64,000 nucleotides of DNA from Symsagittifera roscoffensis (Eukaryota > Xenacoelomorpha > Acoela > Convolutidae), in assembly GCF_963678635.1 (NCBI RefSeq), contig NC_087062.1, forward strand, positions 89,563,845 to 89,627,844, in the 5' to 3' direction. This document shows positions 23,449-34,500 of this stretch, piece by piece. Position 1 is the first letter of the stretch. Each line of letters begins with the position of its first letter. The notes beneath the pieces are model-generated. The model was not told the origin of the DNA, ran no database searches, and was given only the letters and a program-made list of their open reading frames with translations. Position numbers and translations under genes: made by a program.

Positions 23449-24094
23449 TTTGGTTTTGAGTTTGTATGCAAAACAAAGTATGGATATCTCAGAAGTCGAC
23501 GATGATGACGCTGTCATCGATAATAGCCCAAAGTGTTCCCTTTGTGACTTTTCAAACTCCATAGATCAACTGTTTGACTGTAGTGTTTGCTCGAGTCCTA
23601 ATGAGCAATCCTATTTATGTGATGTATGTGTACTTTCTCACGTTCGCCGTGGTCACAGAGTTGTCGACGATAAAGGCTATGCAATTTCTCAGTGCGGATC
23701 TCATAGATTGATCAACGATATGTTCTGTACTAAGTGTCAAGTTGTTATTTGTAGCAAATGTCTACCGATACATCTGGACCATAAGTGTGTCACTATCAAA
23801 GATAAATGCGTTCAATCGAAAAAACTAATTTTCGATTTTATTGACAAATTCGATAAAATAAGTAAAGATGTCAGCTTCCGTCGGCTTGTTTTATCAGATT
23901 CTAAGAACTTAAAAAAAGAGTTTTTAGCAGTCACGGTTCAGGAAAGCACAGCTAACTTGCTCGTTGATACGGTAGCAGGTTATATTCGTGAAGTTTTACT
24001 TTCTGATCCCTCAAGCATTATCCTAAAACACAAAAAACTGGAAAAAAATCTTCAAATAGCATTGACTGAAGATCAAGCAATTTACGAAGAAACA

Positions 24095-25938
24095 GTAACA
24101 GGCAGTAGACGATTCAGTGACCTGCAAAAATACTTGAACAAAATAAGTAGTTCCAGGAAATATCCCCAAAAAATGTTCTACAAGGAAAAATCCACAAGAG
24201 ATGACACCCAAAAAGCTACATTTTTTAACGAATTTTTCATCAGTGTATATCAAAAGGAATCAATTCCTAACCCTCTCGCACGAAATACAAACTGTTCTCC
24301 TACAGAAGAAATCTGTACACAAATACACATTGAAGAAACCAAAATCCAATACATTCTCAAAAATCTTTTAACAAATAAAGCGTCAGGTTTTGATGGTATA
24401 GGTAATATAATCCTAAAAAATCTTTCTGAAACTCTGTCAAAATCGCTCTATCTTCTCTTCCGCACATTCATTAACAAGCGGCTCTTCCCGACCTACTGGA
24501 AAACAAGTCAAGTGGCCCCAATTTTTAAAGAAAAGAACAAGGCGTCAGTCGAGTGCTACCGCCCAATTAGCCTCTTATGCTCCGCCTCGGTCTTCGAAAA
24601 AATTATCTTTGATAATATATACCCCAAAGTTCAACCTTTCCTGGAAAACGCACAATACGGCTTCCGGCAAAAAAGGTCAGCAGTACTACAAATGGTACAA
24701 TTTTTGAGCAAAGTATATGAACTCTACGATGACAAAAATGTTCAAACACTATCAGTCCTTTATCTAGATTTTTCTAAAGCCTTTGATAAAGTTCCTCATA
24801 GTATCCTAGTCGCCAAACTACGGAACATAGGTCTAAGCATTCAAATACAAGACATAATACAAGACTATCTAACAGATAGAATGCAGTTTGTGAAAATCAA
24901 TAAAAGTTCATCAACTCTGAAAGAAGTAACTAGCGGTGTACCACAGGGCTCAATTCTTGGCCCTCTACTTTTTATCATATTCATTAACGACTTTCCCAAA
25001 TGCATTGAGAATTCAGATTGTTTTGGCTATTGTGACGATATGAAGATCTTGTCTACTGAAGAAATTCATCTGCAAAAAGACACGGCAAATGTTGAAAAAT
25101 GGTGCAAAGAAAATAAAATGCCGCTGAATGAAGATAAATGTAATTTGTTAAACCTCAAAGGGAAAATGGAAGTTACACTATTTAATACAAATGTTGATAC
25201 CGCAAAGACCCAAAAAGACTTAGGTATTTTAATGTGTGACAACCTTTCGTGGTCAGTAAATGCTGAAAATCGCATATCAAAAGCAATGGGAGCTTTTTAC
25301 AAAATCAAACGAAATATCTCGAAAAAAACATCATTAAAGTCAAAATTAAACTTATACTGCGGATACATCGTACCAATCATAAGCTATGCATCGCAAACAT
25401 GGTATCCGAACAAAGCAGAATTAAGACAACTAGAAAGAGTACAAAAACGAGCGACATCTTGGATTACAAATAACTTCAAAATGAGTTATACTGATAGACT
25501 GAAATTTTTAAAGCTCCTTCCACTCTCAATGTACTTTGAATTACACGACATATTGTACTTAGTTTCACTACTAAAAAATAAACATGACATTGATTTGAAT
25601 ACAATTATTCATAAAAACGAATCACGAACGAGACAAGCAACACGTGGTGAGATTGCTGTTCATGCAACAAGACTGAAAAAGTCAAATTAAAATTATTATA
25701 TACGTTCTAATACGCTATACAACTACTTTAGCCAAATTGTGGACTTCGAAAATCAAGATTATGACAGCCTGAAAATATCTATAACAAACACGTTTTGGAA
25801 ATTCTTCAACAGAAATTTTGCAGAAAACAACTTGTGTATGTGGAGAATTCTTTGCTGGTGTGGAAACTGCAACCCACCGGGAAAAATTATGAACTTATAA
25901 ACGAGGGTTCAAAACCCATGGAGAAATCCTAAAGCCTA

Positions 25939-25978
<40 letters not shown>
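24095..25978 (+). mobile_element. CR1/jockey-like LINE inserted in B-box gene 1
   Basis: In frame with the upstream B-box exon, so together they give one 746-codon open frame. RT blocks: NKASGFDGIGNIIL, ECYRPISLLCSAS, QYGFRQKRSA, LYLDFSKAFDKVPH, GVPQGSILGPLLFIIFINDF and GYCDDMKI, where the catalytic Asp pair is kept. The frame stops at TAA 25688-25690, but translation resumes in the very same frame (NYYIRSNTLYNYF) for 69 codons, to the family's C-terminal Cys motif CMWRILCWCGNCNPPGK and a natural stop at 25898-25900. So this is a single in-frame nonsense change. The endonuclease is missing (5' truncated). The 3' end is (CTA)n. Confidence 0.88.
25941..25978. repeat. (CTA)12-13 LINE tail
   Basis: An uninterrupted CTA run at the 3' end of the LINE, immediately before B-box coding sequence resumes. 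Confidence 0.95.
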
Positions 25979-25979
<1 letters not shown>

Positions 25980-27014
25980 ATATTCATCAACAGGAACAAA
26001 TTGCTTTGAAAGAAAATGAAGTTTACAAGACGCTTTGTGTTGAAGTTGACAAGTATGAGAAATTGGCCAAAGCAAGTGACAAATCAATCATTGATTTGCG
26101 CGAAGTTTTGAAAAAATCAGAGGGAGATTTGGTAGAATCAGTTTCTGAAATGGGAGAAAAGTTGAGAATATTGCTGGGGAAATTAAATGGAAGTCTGGAA
26201 GAACACGTATGTTTCAAGCCATTTAATGTGGGCGGTGAAAATTTTCATAAATTTTCTAAGCAATTAGTTAATGAGTTTTTGAAGAAAATTAGCTGTCCAG
26301 AAGTATTGCATCTTCCATTCAAGAACATTGAATTAGAAAAATCTGAATTATATCCAGATCAAAAATATGAAAGCGCGATATGTCATTTAGAAGGAGGCTA
26401 CTGTGGAATGTTGAAACCAACTGAAACACAACTATTGTTCTCTTTTGCTGTTAGTTACACCAATCGACGGAACTGCCAATTTTGTTACAAACCACCTTCC
26501 AATCATAGGTTTGAGTTCATGATTTCGACCACTATTCTTTAAAATAGCATTTTCGAATCGTGTTAATCGAGTTTTTTTGGTTATGCCGCCTCAACCCCTA
26601 GATTTAGATGGAGGTTAAGTGAGGAGTGAGGGGGGGGGGGGGGGGTTTGTACTGCGAGACCCCATGTTGTAAGATAGGGAATAGAACATCAGGTCTCCCA
26701 GCTATGTGTTAACATTGGATATAGAATCTACACCGTAGAAAATGAACGTACAGAAATTGAATGAAGTTTTTGATTTGATTAAGCATGACTTTTCATCGAA
26801 CACAAAAAGAAAAATTACTCTCTTTGTACCTGTATTGTTTTGGTTCCGAACATAAATTTGAAAGAAATGGACCAATAGTTTCCTTTTGGTGGTCTTATTG
26901 GATATGAAAATTCCTGTGTGGATTTTTTTTGTTGCAAATTCCAAAAGCTTCAGACTTCATGCAATTTTACATGATGCAGCTGGATCTGTGAAGTCTACTA
27001 CGCATGACGGACCT

Positions 27015-27475
27015 GGTTATTGTTGTTGTAACATTCGCTCGGAAGTACATACCGACGGAAAATAAAGCTAGGTTCTGAAACGACTGGCTAGCGTCTAAAC
27101 ACAGCTTCACATGCTTTTAACCGTCTCTACCAAAACCAGTTCTGTGTGTTCCATTAACATCGAGTCGACAAAGTCATTTCTATTTAAGGCCTCGGCCAGA
27201 TCACGCAAAAATAACTTAGGTACATGCAAAATAGTGAGCTCATGGCTGGGTCTCAGTATCCACAGACCACGAGGTCACTCCTAAAAGCAGGGCTACTACT
27301 TATTATCATATTACTATTGTTTTTGTTCAGTAGATAAAAATCATTATATCCATCGGAGATGGATCAACCCTTTCCCTCAACTCCTAGCTTCTCATGCTCT
27401 GAAACATGAATTCAATGTTAATTAAATTCAACTCAGGACATGCCAAGAAGCTAAAAGTTGTTAAAAATATAGTTT
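27015..27475 (-). repeat. dispersed repeat family A, copy 3 (inverted, diverged)
   Basis: The reverse complement matches 4400-4860: TACTGAGACCCAGCCATGAG, CATCTCCGA, TTTTAGCTTCTTGG and ACTTCCGAGCGAA occur in the same order. It is clearly older than copies 1 and 2. Confidence 0.75.
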
Positions 27476-27493
27476 CAGTCTTTTCCCGAGACA

Positions 27494-27618
27494 CTTCCGG
27501 ATTCTTGAATCCGGAAGAGCAGTCACTCGTGAAGGGTAGTAAAATCCTTCCGATACCCCTCCGAATTCTGGGGACTTGCTCCGTAACGATTGTAGCGGTA
27601 CAATCGTTACAATTCGGA
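27494..27618. repeat. pair of perfect palindromes (cruciform-prone)
   Basis: First: CTTCCGGATTC-TT-GAATCCGGAAG (27494-27517), an 11-bp stem with a 2-nt loop. Second: GTAACGATTGTA-GCGG-TACAATCGTTAC (27583-27610), a 12-bp stem with a 4-nt loop, enclosed by the outer arms TCCGAATT (27560-27567) and AATTCGGA (27611-27618). They lie just past the end of repeat A copy 3 and could be element termini. Confidence 0.85.
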
Positions 27619-28083
27619 ATGTTCTTCAAACAATAATATTGATCGTGATTTCAATTCGTGCCGTAGGTCTGTTCTCTACTAGCGAAAATTGTTGTTCTGA
27701 TGATTTTCGCGCTTTTTCTGTATCGCGAAAATAAAAATTTTCACGTGTCTGTACAATCGAATTTTTTTTAAACTTTCACATGTCAGTTAAAACCGACCTC
27801 TCCTAATTCGATCAATTTATCAAATAGGACCGTTAATCTTCTGAAACAGCCAATCCTCTCACAAAACTGTTCCAATGAAATTTCGATTTCATCATGCATT
27901 TTGACCGCCATTCTGGTCGAATGTCACAAATGTTGTACCTAGAGTTCCTAGTTCCTATTTTTTTTTCGTCACGTGACTGGATTGCTTTTCTATTTTTATA
28001 TCAAAATTTTTGCTTCAAAAAATATGCATTGTTCGATTGTTAGTCATTTTAACGAGAACCTTCAGCGAAAACAGTTAAACTCA

Positions 28084-28383
28084 TGAGTCTGGTTGTTTTG
28101 AATATTGAGGTTACTGAAAACAAGATAGTGAAAGAATTAGGAGCTTATAAAAATGTACAAACTGGGATATTCCTTTCTTCCTCCCAAAAGTTTCAAATCA
28201 ACATCTCAATTTGCTTGGTGTACGAAGCATCTTAATGGATCTTTTGGAGCAGTGGTTATGAAAAATATATTGAGCTTGAATAATATTGAAAAAACTAAAA
28301 CTACAGAAACGGAGTTTTTTGCAAAATGTTGTGAAAAATGTAAAAATGTAAAAGGTTATATTTTACCTTCTCCAAAGCTATGA
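28084..28383 (+). pseudogene. exonuclease-like fragment of a virus-like/Polinton-like cassette
   Basis: Two overlapping frames form one product broken by a frameshift near 28165. The N-terminal piece reads LNIEVTENKIVKELG, a degenerate form of a Leu-Asp-Ile-Glu exonuclease-like start in which the first Asp is Asn. The second piece has LGYSFLPPKSFK, WCTKHL and TEFFAKCCEKC. From memory this resembles a nuclease-like family found in virus-like elements of invertebrate genomes; that attribution is moderate. It lies directly upstream of the ATPase-like fragment in the same orientation, as in a viral gene cassette. Confidence 0.4.
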
Positions 28384-28409
28384 ATAAATTGTTTTACCTG
28401 TTAAGGAAC

Positions 28410-29200
28410 GTGTTCTTATTTCGGTAGTTGTTCCAAGTTGATCTGGAAAACGCATCTTATTTTGATTGGTTAAAAGTTGGTACATTTCAACCCAAATTTG
28501 ACAAAATATATTATTTTTATCATCATAATCAACTTCTTTATGGTCAAATCCAAAGGAAAAATCTTAAATTTATCCAAGGAGTTGACTATGAACTGATGGA
28601 AGTTCGTCCCAATAATGGAACAAAATACCTATTAATATTTGATAACTCATCTGAAGAAATTTCAAATTTTAAGCAGTTTGTAAAATTGCTACTGCTGGAA
28701 GACACAGGGGACTGAGTACTATATATGTTAAGCATATTTGTTTAATATATATATTTGGAACTCAGGAAGAGATGTAAAATTACAAAATACACACATAGTT
28801 CTGTTCAAATCACGTAGAGGTGTTTTACAAATCAATACCTTAAGTCAACAATTAGGTCTCGGATCTCAATTAAAAGGGTGGTATCAAGATGCAACATCTA
28901 TTCGTTATAGTCATTTACTCATTGATTTAATTCCAAAAACAGTTGATTCGCTAACATATTGCCCAAACAGCGGTTCAGATCCATCAGATTTTTATTTACC
29001 AGCAGGAACAGAAACAAAGATTTTGTACAATGAGCATACAATACGTCTCTATATTCCCAATATTTCAAACATTTTCACAAAAACTTTAAAAACAGTTCAC
29101 ACTACATTGCCCAAAAAATTTCATTCAGTTCTGAGGCACATTAGATCTGGATGTCGAAATAACTTGAATAAATGCAGGGTATTGTTTTTGAGCAGATAGA
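28410..29200 (+). pseudogene. decayed packaging-ATPase-like (A32/FtsK-HerA type) gene
   Basis: Pieces in order: a Walker A-like stretch at about 28424-28460 (PS, stop, SGK) that contains stops; a frame 28428-28715 with QPKFDKIYYFYHH and a Walker B-like KYLLIFDNSSEEI; and a frame 28738-29199 with LQNTHIVLFKSRRG and SHLLIDLIPKT, followed by a Ser/Lys/Arg-rich tail. The spacing suits the packaging ATPases of Polinton/adinto-like and related DNA virus-like elements. About 20 bp separate the two main frames (stop near 28713). Lost Walker A residues and several breaks make it inactive. No capsid or polymerase gene is seen nearby. Confidence 0.5.
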
Positions 29201-30213
29201 TAGAATGTATTGACCGCTCAACTTGATATTTTTTTCCAAAGCATCTTTTTTTTAAATATTCTTGAACAACTTTCTTTTGTCCGCTTTTATAGCAAAAAAA
29301 CTCAGATTCCTTGGTGTTTCATCTTTTTTGTCAAGTTTGACAATTGCATGTTTTTTTTTTTAAGTTAAAGCTCATTATTGCTACTCAAAATTTTGCGGCT
29401 GTTACATTCATACAGTTGATCAAGCATTCACCATAGCCACATCACATTGGCTATGAAGTTACGTTAATTCGTCAAATTCCCTTGAAAACCAAGATATCGT
29501 CTCCTGCGCAAATAAAGCCCGTTTATGTGGCCGGGAGTTTAAGTGTCGTCAGTCAACAGGCTCGATATTTCGCTGTTACCTGTGCGGAACGTGTAATTCT
29601 CATTCATGTAGGAAAAGCTGTTCATCTCGGTAAGCAAACCACTGCCCAAGAGATTTTGGAACCCTTCTCGTCCATCAAATCTTCTAATTGCCTCCTCTTT
29701 TATCGAAATCCGAATGTTAATTGCCTTATCTGGGACCCAGAAAAAAAAGCTGTGCGACCGTTTAGGTACGATAAGTCAGTGAAAAGCGTAATCTGTAGTG
29801 AAAAACCGCAGCTAATAGCTGGTAATTCGGATTTGTCCCTAATCGCCGTTACTGTTGCATCGAGCGATGACATCATTATACTGAAACATCCCAAGGAGTC
29901 GCGTTTATCATCCACTCATCACGGCCTGCACCGCGTGGACGCTTTGCATTTAACTGCCGAAAATGTTTTGTTGGCTTGGAACTCTAGAAGAAAAACTTGT
30001 GTAGCCTTTCGCGAGAGTTTTCAGGGTGCTTGTTCTAGTTGGTATGCCATTAAGGCTTTCAAACCGCAATTGAAGAATCCCCGGAAAGGAAACGGCGAAG
30101 ACTGGAAACGGATTGAGCACGCTGGATCTGATGTGTATATATATTTATCTGGACAAGTTCAGCCTTGGGTATTGCCGATGCTGAAGATAACTGATAACCT
30201 ACCTGCTCGGTAA

Positions 30214-31564
30214 ACGAAACGAAAATGATCTGTTGTTTTGAATTTGCGATTAAATTTGACTTCACAGTTTTGATGTATTGATCTTGATCTTCATAGTTTT
30301 GATTCAAGACTGGCACAAATTGTCAGCCAAGCCATTACTGATTGCAAAAACTTGATATACTTATTTGATTTTTGTTCTATTTAAGACCTACTTTCCCTGT
30401 TCTGTTTGCCATTTGAATCTTGAATCTCATTTGTGTCCCAGTGACATGTCATTTTTGTTCTGAAAAACTTATAGTTATCTTTTTTCTGTTTGAGTTTTTT
30501 GTACAATACTAGATGTTAAAATTCGATGTTGTTATAATGTTTTTGATTCGTTGAATGTTAATTTTGAAAATTAATTGATGGCCGGTTAATAACAATTAAT
30601 GAATGACAATAATTTTCTCGCATTTAGGGCGTTTGGATTTTACCAAACGAAACTCGAAAAATGCATTTTTTTTTAAATTTGATAATTTGTAACGAGTCAA
30701 TAGTTTCTTTTTTCAACTGCCTTATTTATGTGTCATTTTGTTTGTTATGTTTTAACTTTTTGTTCTAAATACCTTTAGTTATGTGCTGTAAAAATCAACC
30801 AATACAAGGTTCAATGCACTGGTTAGTGGAAGTGGGAATCAAAATGATAAAAACGTTTATGATTTCAATTTACACTTCAAATAACAAAGACTAGTATTCA
30901 GAAGTAGAATAGCACCGTTTTTTCCTGTTAATATTTGCTCCTCTACGCAGTTTTGGATCCTTTGTTTTGAAGCTGATCAGATTAACTATCCAGGATGTCA
31001 GTAGCGTGCCAAGAGGAAGGCTCACGAAAATGTGTTCACCAATCTTTTCTACTGAGTCCCTATGCTTTGGTACATTTTGGAACATTTTTGGCCGACAATA
31101 TAAGCAACGTTTTAGAGAAAAACGTAATTAGCAAATAGGTACAGCTTATTTAGACTTGACGACGCAAGTCTCGTGTAATCGAGAGGTTGACTTTTTCCCC
31201 ATAAATAACTTATCTTTCAAATCTTACTTGTTCTTCTTTCTTTCTTTCTATATAATCTATTTTCTATCTATCTATACATTTTTTAATTGGCGTTTCACGT
31301 AAGACATGTTTAAGAAGTCGCTATGTCGACATATTTAAAAAGTCCCTATGTTTTTTTTGCATGTTTAACGAAAGATTTTTTGCACGTTCAAGCTATATCG
31401 TATATTGTGATGCTTCAGAAATTTCACTTAGCACATGTTTAAGAAATCGCTATGTTGGTCTGTTAAATGGCCAAAACAATCAAAAGGGTTGAAACGTTTA
31501 CGCAAGTCGACCTTTTAAAATCCAAATTCTCAACGTAAAACTCAAATTTTTGTATCACAATTGA
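30214..31564. other. intergenic, nothing recognised
   Basis: AT-rich DNA downstream of B-box gene 1, with short TTTC and CTAT microsatellite stretches at about 31230-31275. From about 31.5 kb it grades into the diverged satellite. Confidence 0.4.
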
Positions 31565-34500
31565 TTGAATTAAATATTACTTTCTCAACCTTATAGTGGC
31601 GTGCTGTCAGGGTAAACTCAGTCATTTCAAATCTGACGTTCAAATGAGACTGCTCAAATCCTTTCGGTTTTCGAGATATGGCGTTTTTTACTTGTTTTAA
31701 ATTTTGATATGGCGTGTTTTTATGATTTTTTCCAAAAAAAAAACTTCGTTATGTAATCAAGTAACCAAACTTGCTCAACCCTATAGTGAGTGCTGCTGTC
31801 AGAGTAGCCTTAAGAGTTGCTAATCTGGCTTCCAAGTATCAATGCTCAAATCCTTTTGGTTTTCCGAGATCTGAGGTTTTTTATTTTTATTTAAAAAAAA
31901 CCCTAAGATATAATAAAAAAAAACTCAGCGAACTTCAAGTTCTCAACCCTGAGACAGGGTTCTGTCAGTTACCCATTGACGTTGCAAGTCTGCCCTCTAA
32001 ATATGACCGATCAAATTCTTTTGGTTTCCGAGATATGGCGTTTGATGGTTTTTCCGAGATATGGCGTTACCATAAAGTAACTGAACTTGAAATTCGCGAC
32101 CCTATAGTGGGGGTTCTGTCAGGGTACAATTAAGACTTGCAAAGCTGGCGTCCAAATATGCCTGCTCAAATCTTATTTGTTTTAGAGAGATATTTTTCTG
32201 AAATCTTTGTTTTAAAATAAATTAACCAAACCTGAATTTCTCAATCCTATAAAGGGATCCTAACAAGGGAAACTCAGGAGTTGCAAAGCTGATGTTCAAA
32301 TCCATTTTGTTTTCGAGATATGGCGTTTTTAATGTTTTTCTCAAATTTTTTTTAAAAATCTTTGATATAAAATAAATTAGTTAAACTTAAAATTCTCAAC
32401 CCTGTAAAGGAGTCTTATCAGGGTACACCCAGGAGTTGCAAAGCTGGCGTCTAAATATGACAGCTCAAATCCTTTTTGTTTAAGAGATATGGTGTTTTTT
32501 ATGATTTTCTCTTAAGTAATTATAAAGATGAAATACTTATATATAAAGTAAAGTAACCGAAATTGAAATTCTCAAACCTATAGTGGGGTGCTGTTAAGGT
32601 ATACTCAGAAGTTGCAAATCTGGAGCTCAAATATCACTGCTCAAATCCTTTTGGTTTTCGAGATATGGCGTTTTTTTAAAGTTCTTACTTTTTTAAATTC
32701 AGATATAAAAAAATTCAAATTCTCGAAATTCAAATACTCAATCCTAAGGCGGAGTCCTGTCAATTAGCCATTGGCGTTGCAAAACTGCCCTCTAACTATG
32801 ACTGATCAAATCTGCTTGGTTTCCGAAAAATGGTGCTTTTTTAATGAAAAACTCAGTTCAAAAAACGTAGATATAAAATAAAGTAACCGAAGTTGAATGG
32901 CGTTTCTTACGATTTCCTCAAATTTTTTCTAGATATAAAATACAGTAACCAAACTTAAAGATCTCAACCCTATAAATGGGGTGCTATCAGGGTACAGTGA
33001 AAATTTGCAAAGCTGGCGTCCAAATATGACTGCTCAAATGCTTCTGGTTTTCGAGATATGGCGTTTTTTTAATGTTTTTTTCAGTTTTTTCAAAAAAAAA
33101 ATTAGATGTAAAATAAAGTAACCAAATTTGTAATTCTCAACCGTATAGTTGAGTGCTGTCGGAGTTCACTTCGGAGTTTGCAAATCTGGCGTTCAATTAT
33201 GACTGCTCAAATCCTTTTGTTTTTCGAGATTGCGTTATTTATGATTTTTAATTAAAAAAAAACTTGGATATAAAAAAAATCAGCGAACTTCGTTTTTTTT
33301 TCAATCGTAAGACGTAGTCCCGTCAGTTACTTTGCAAATCTGCCCTCTAAATATGAGTGATCAAATCTATTTGGTTTCCGAGATATGGTGGTTTTCATGT
33401 TTATTTAAAAAAAATACTTTTTTCAAAAAAAACGTAGATATAAGAAAAAAACGAACTTGAAATTCTCAAGCCCATAGTAGGGTGCTGTCTGAATAAACTC
33501 AGGATTTGCAAAGCTGGCGTAAAAACATTTTTGCTCAAATGTTTTTGGTGAGAGCTGGCGTTTTAAAAAAATTTTAGAAAAAAAACTTAGATATAAATAA
33601 AAAGTAACCGAACTTGAAATTTTCAACCGTATATTCGGATACTGTCAGTTCATACCCAGTAGTTGCAAAGCTGGCGTCCAAATAAGGCTGCTCAAATCCT
33701 TCTGGGTTTCGAGATATGGCGTTTTTCATGATTTATGAAAAAGTACAAAGTAATCGAACTTAAAATATTCAACCGCATAGTGGGGTTCTGTCAATTTGTA
33801 CTAAGGGATTACGAATCTGGCATTCAAGTGTGACTGCTCTAATACCTCTGGTTTTCGAGAGATGGCGTTTTTTTACGATTTTTTTCCTAAAAAAAATTGA
33901 TTCAAAATTAAATAACCGAACTTGCTCAAACCTATATTGGAGTGCTGTCAGGGTAAACTTAGCAATTGCAAATCTGGAGTTCAAATATCACTGCTCAAAT
34001 CCTTTTGGTTTTCGAGATATGGCGTTTTTTTAAAGTTTTTAATTTTTTTAAATTTAGATATAAAAAAACTCAAATTCTCGAAATTCAAATACTCAATCCT
34101 AAGGCGGAGTCCTGTCAATTAGCCATTGGCGTTGCAAAACTGCCCTCTAACTATGACTGATCAAATCTGTTTGGTTTCCGAAAAATGGCGCTTTTTTAAT
34201 GAAAAACTCAGTTCAAAAAACGTACATATAAAATAAAGTAACCGAAGTTGAATGGCGTTTCTTATGATTTCCTCAAATTTTTTCTAGATGTAAAATACAG
34301 TAACCAAACTTAAAGTTCTCAACCCTATAAATGGGGTGCTATCAGGGTACAGTGAAAATTTGCAAAGCTGGCGTCCAAATATGACTGCTCAAATGCTTCT
34401 GGTTTTCGAGATATGGCGTTTTTTTAATGATTTTTTCAGTTTTTTCAAAAAAAAAATTAGATGTAAAATAAAGTAACCAAATTTGTAATTCTCAACCGTA

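Larger units (their letters stand above)
26510..29436. mobile_element. ~2.9-kb insertion separating B-box gene 1 parts 2 and 3
   Basis: Its bounds are inferred from where homology to the intact paralogue stops and resumes. It contains a G16 run (26630-26645), an inverted copy of dispersed repeat A (27015-27475), two perfect palindromes (27.49-27.62 kb) and a decayed exonuclease-like plus packaging-ATPase-like cassette (28.08-29.2 kb). It may be composite. Confidence 0.6.
23480..30213 (+). pseudogene. B-box zinc-finger gene, paralogue 1, split by two insertions
   Basis: Three separated parts align in order with the intact paralogue at 46-48 kb. Part 1 (23480-24095) starts at ATG and has an acidic N-terminus, a B-box1-like Cys/His cluster (CSLC, CSVC, CDVC, HVRRGH) and a canonical B-box2 (CGSH, CTKC, CSKC, HLDH). 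Part 2 (25994-26510) holds the helical middle with LREVLKKSEGDL and CFKPFNVGGENFHKF, and ends after FCYKPPSNHR, where the Cys-rich segment should continue. Part 3 (29437-30213) holds the C-terminal domain, with CLIWDPEKKAVRPFRYDKSV and HGLHRVDALHL, and ends at 30213. A LINE separates parts 1 and 2, and a ~2.9-kb insertion separates parts 2 and 3. B-box proteins are often TRIM-like protein-interaction scaffolds. Whether splicing removes the inserts is unknown. TTG starts in the same frame occur upstream. Confidence 0.75.
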
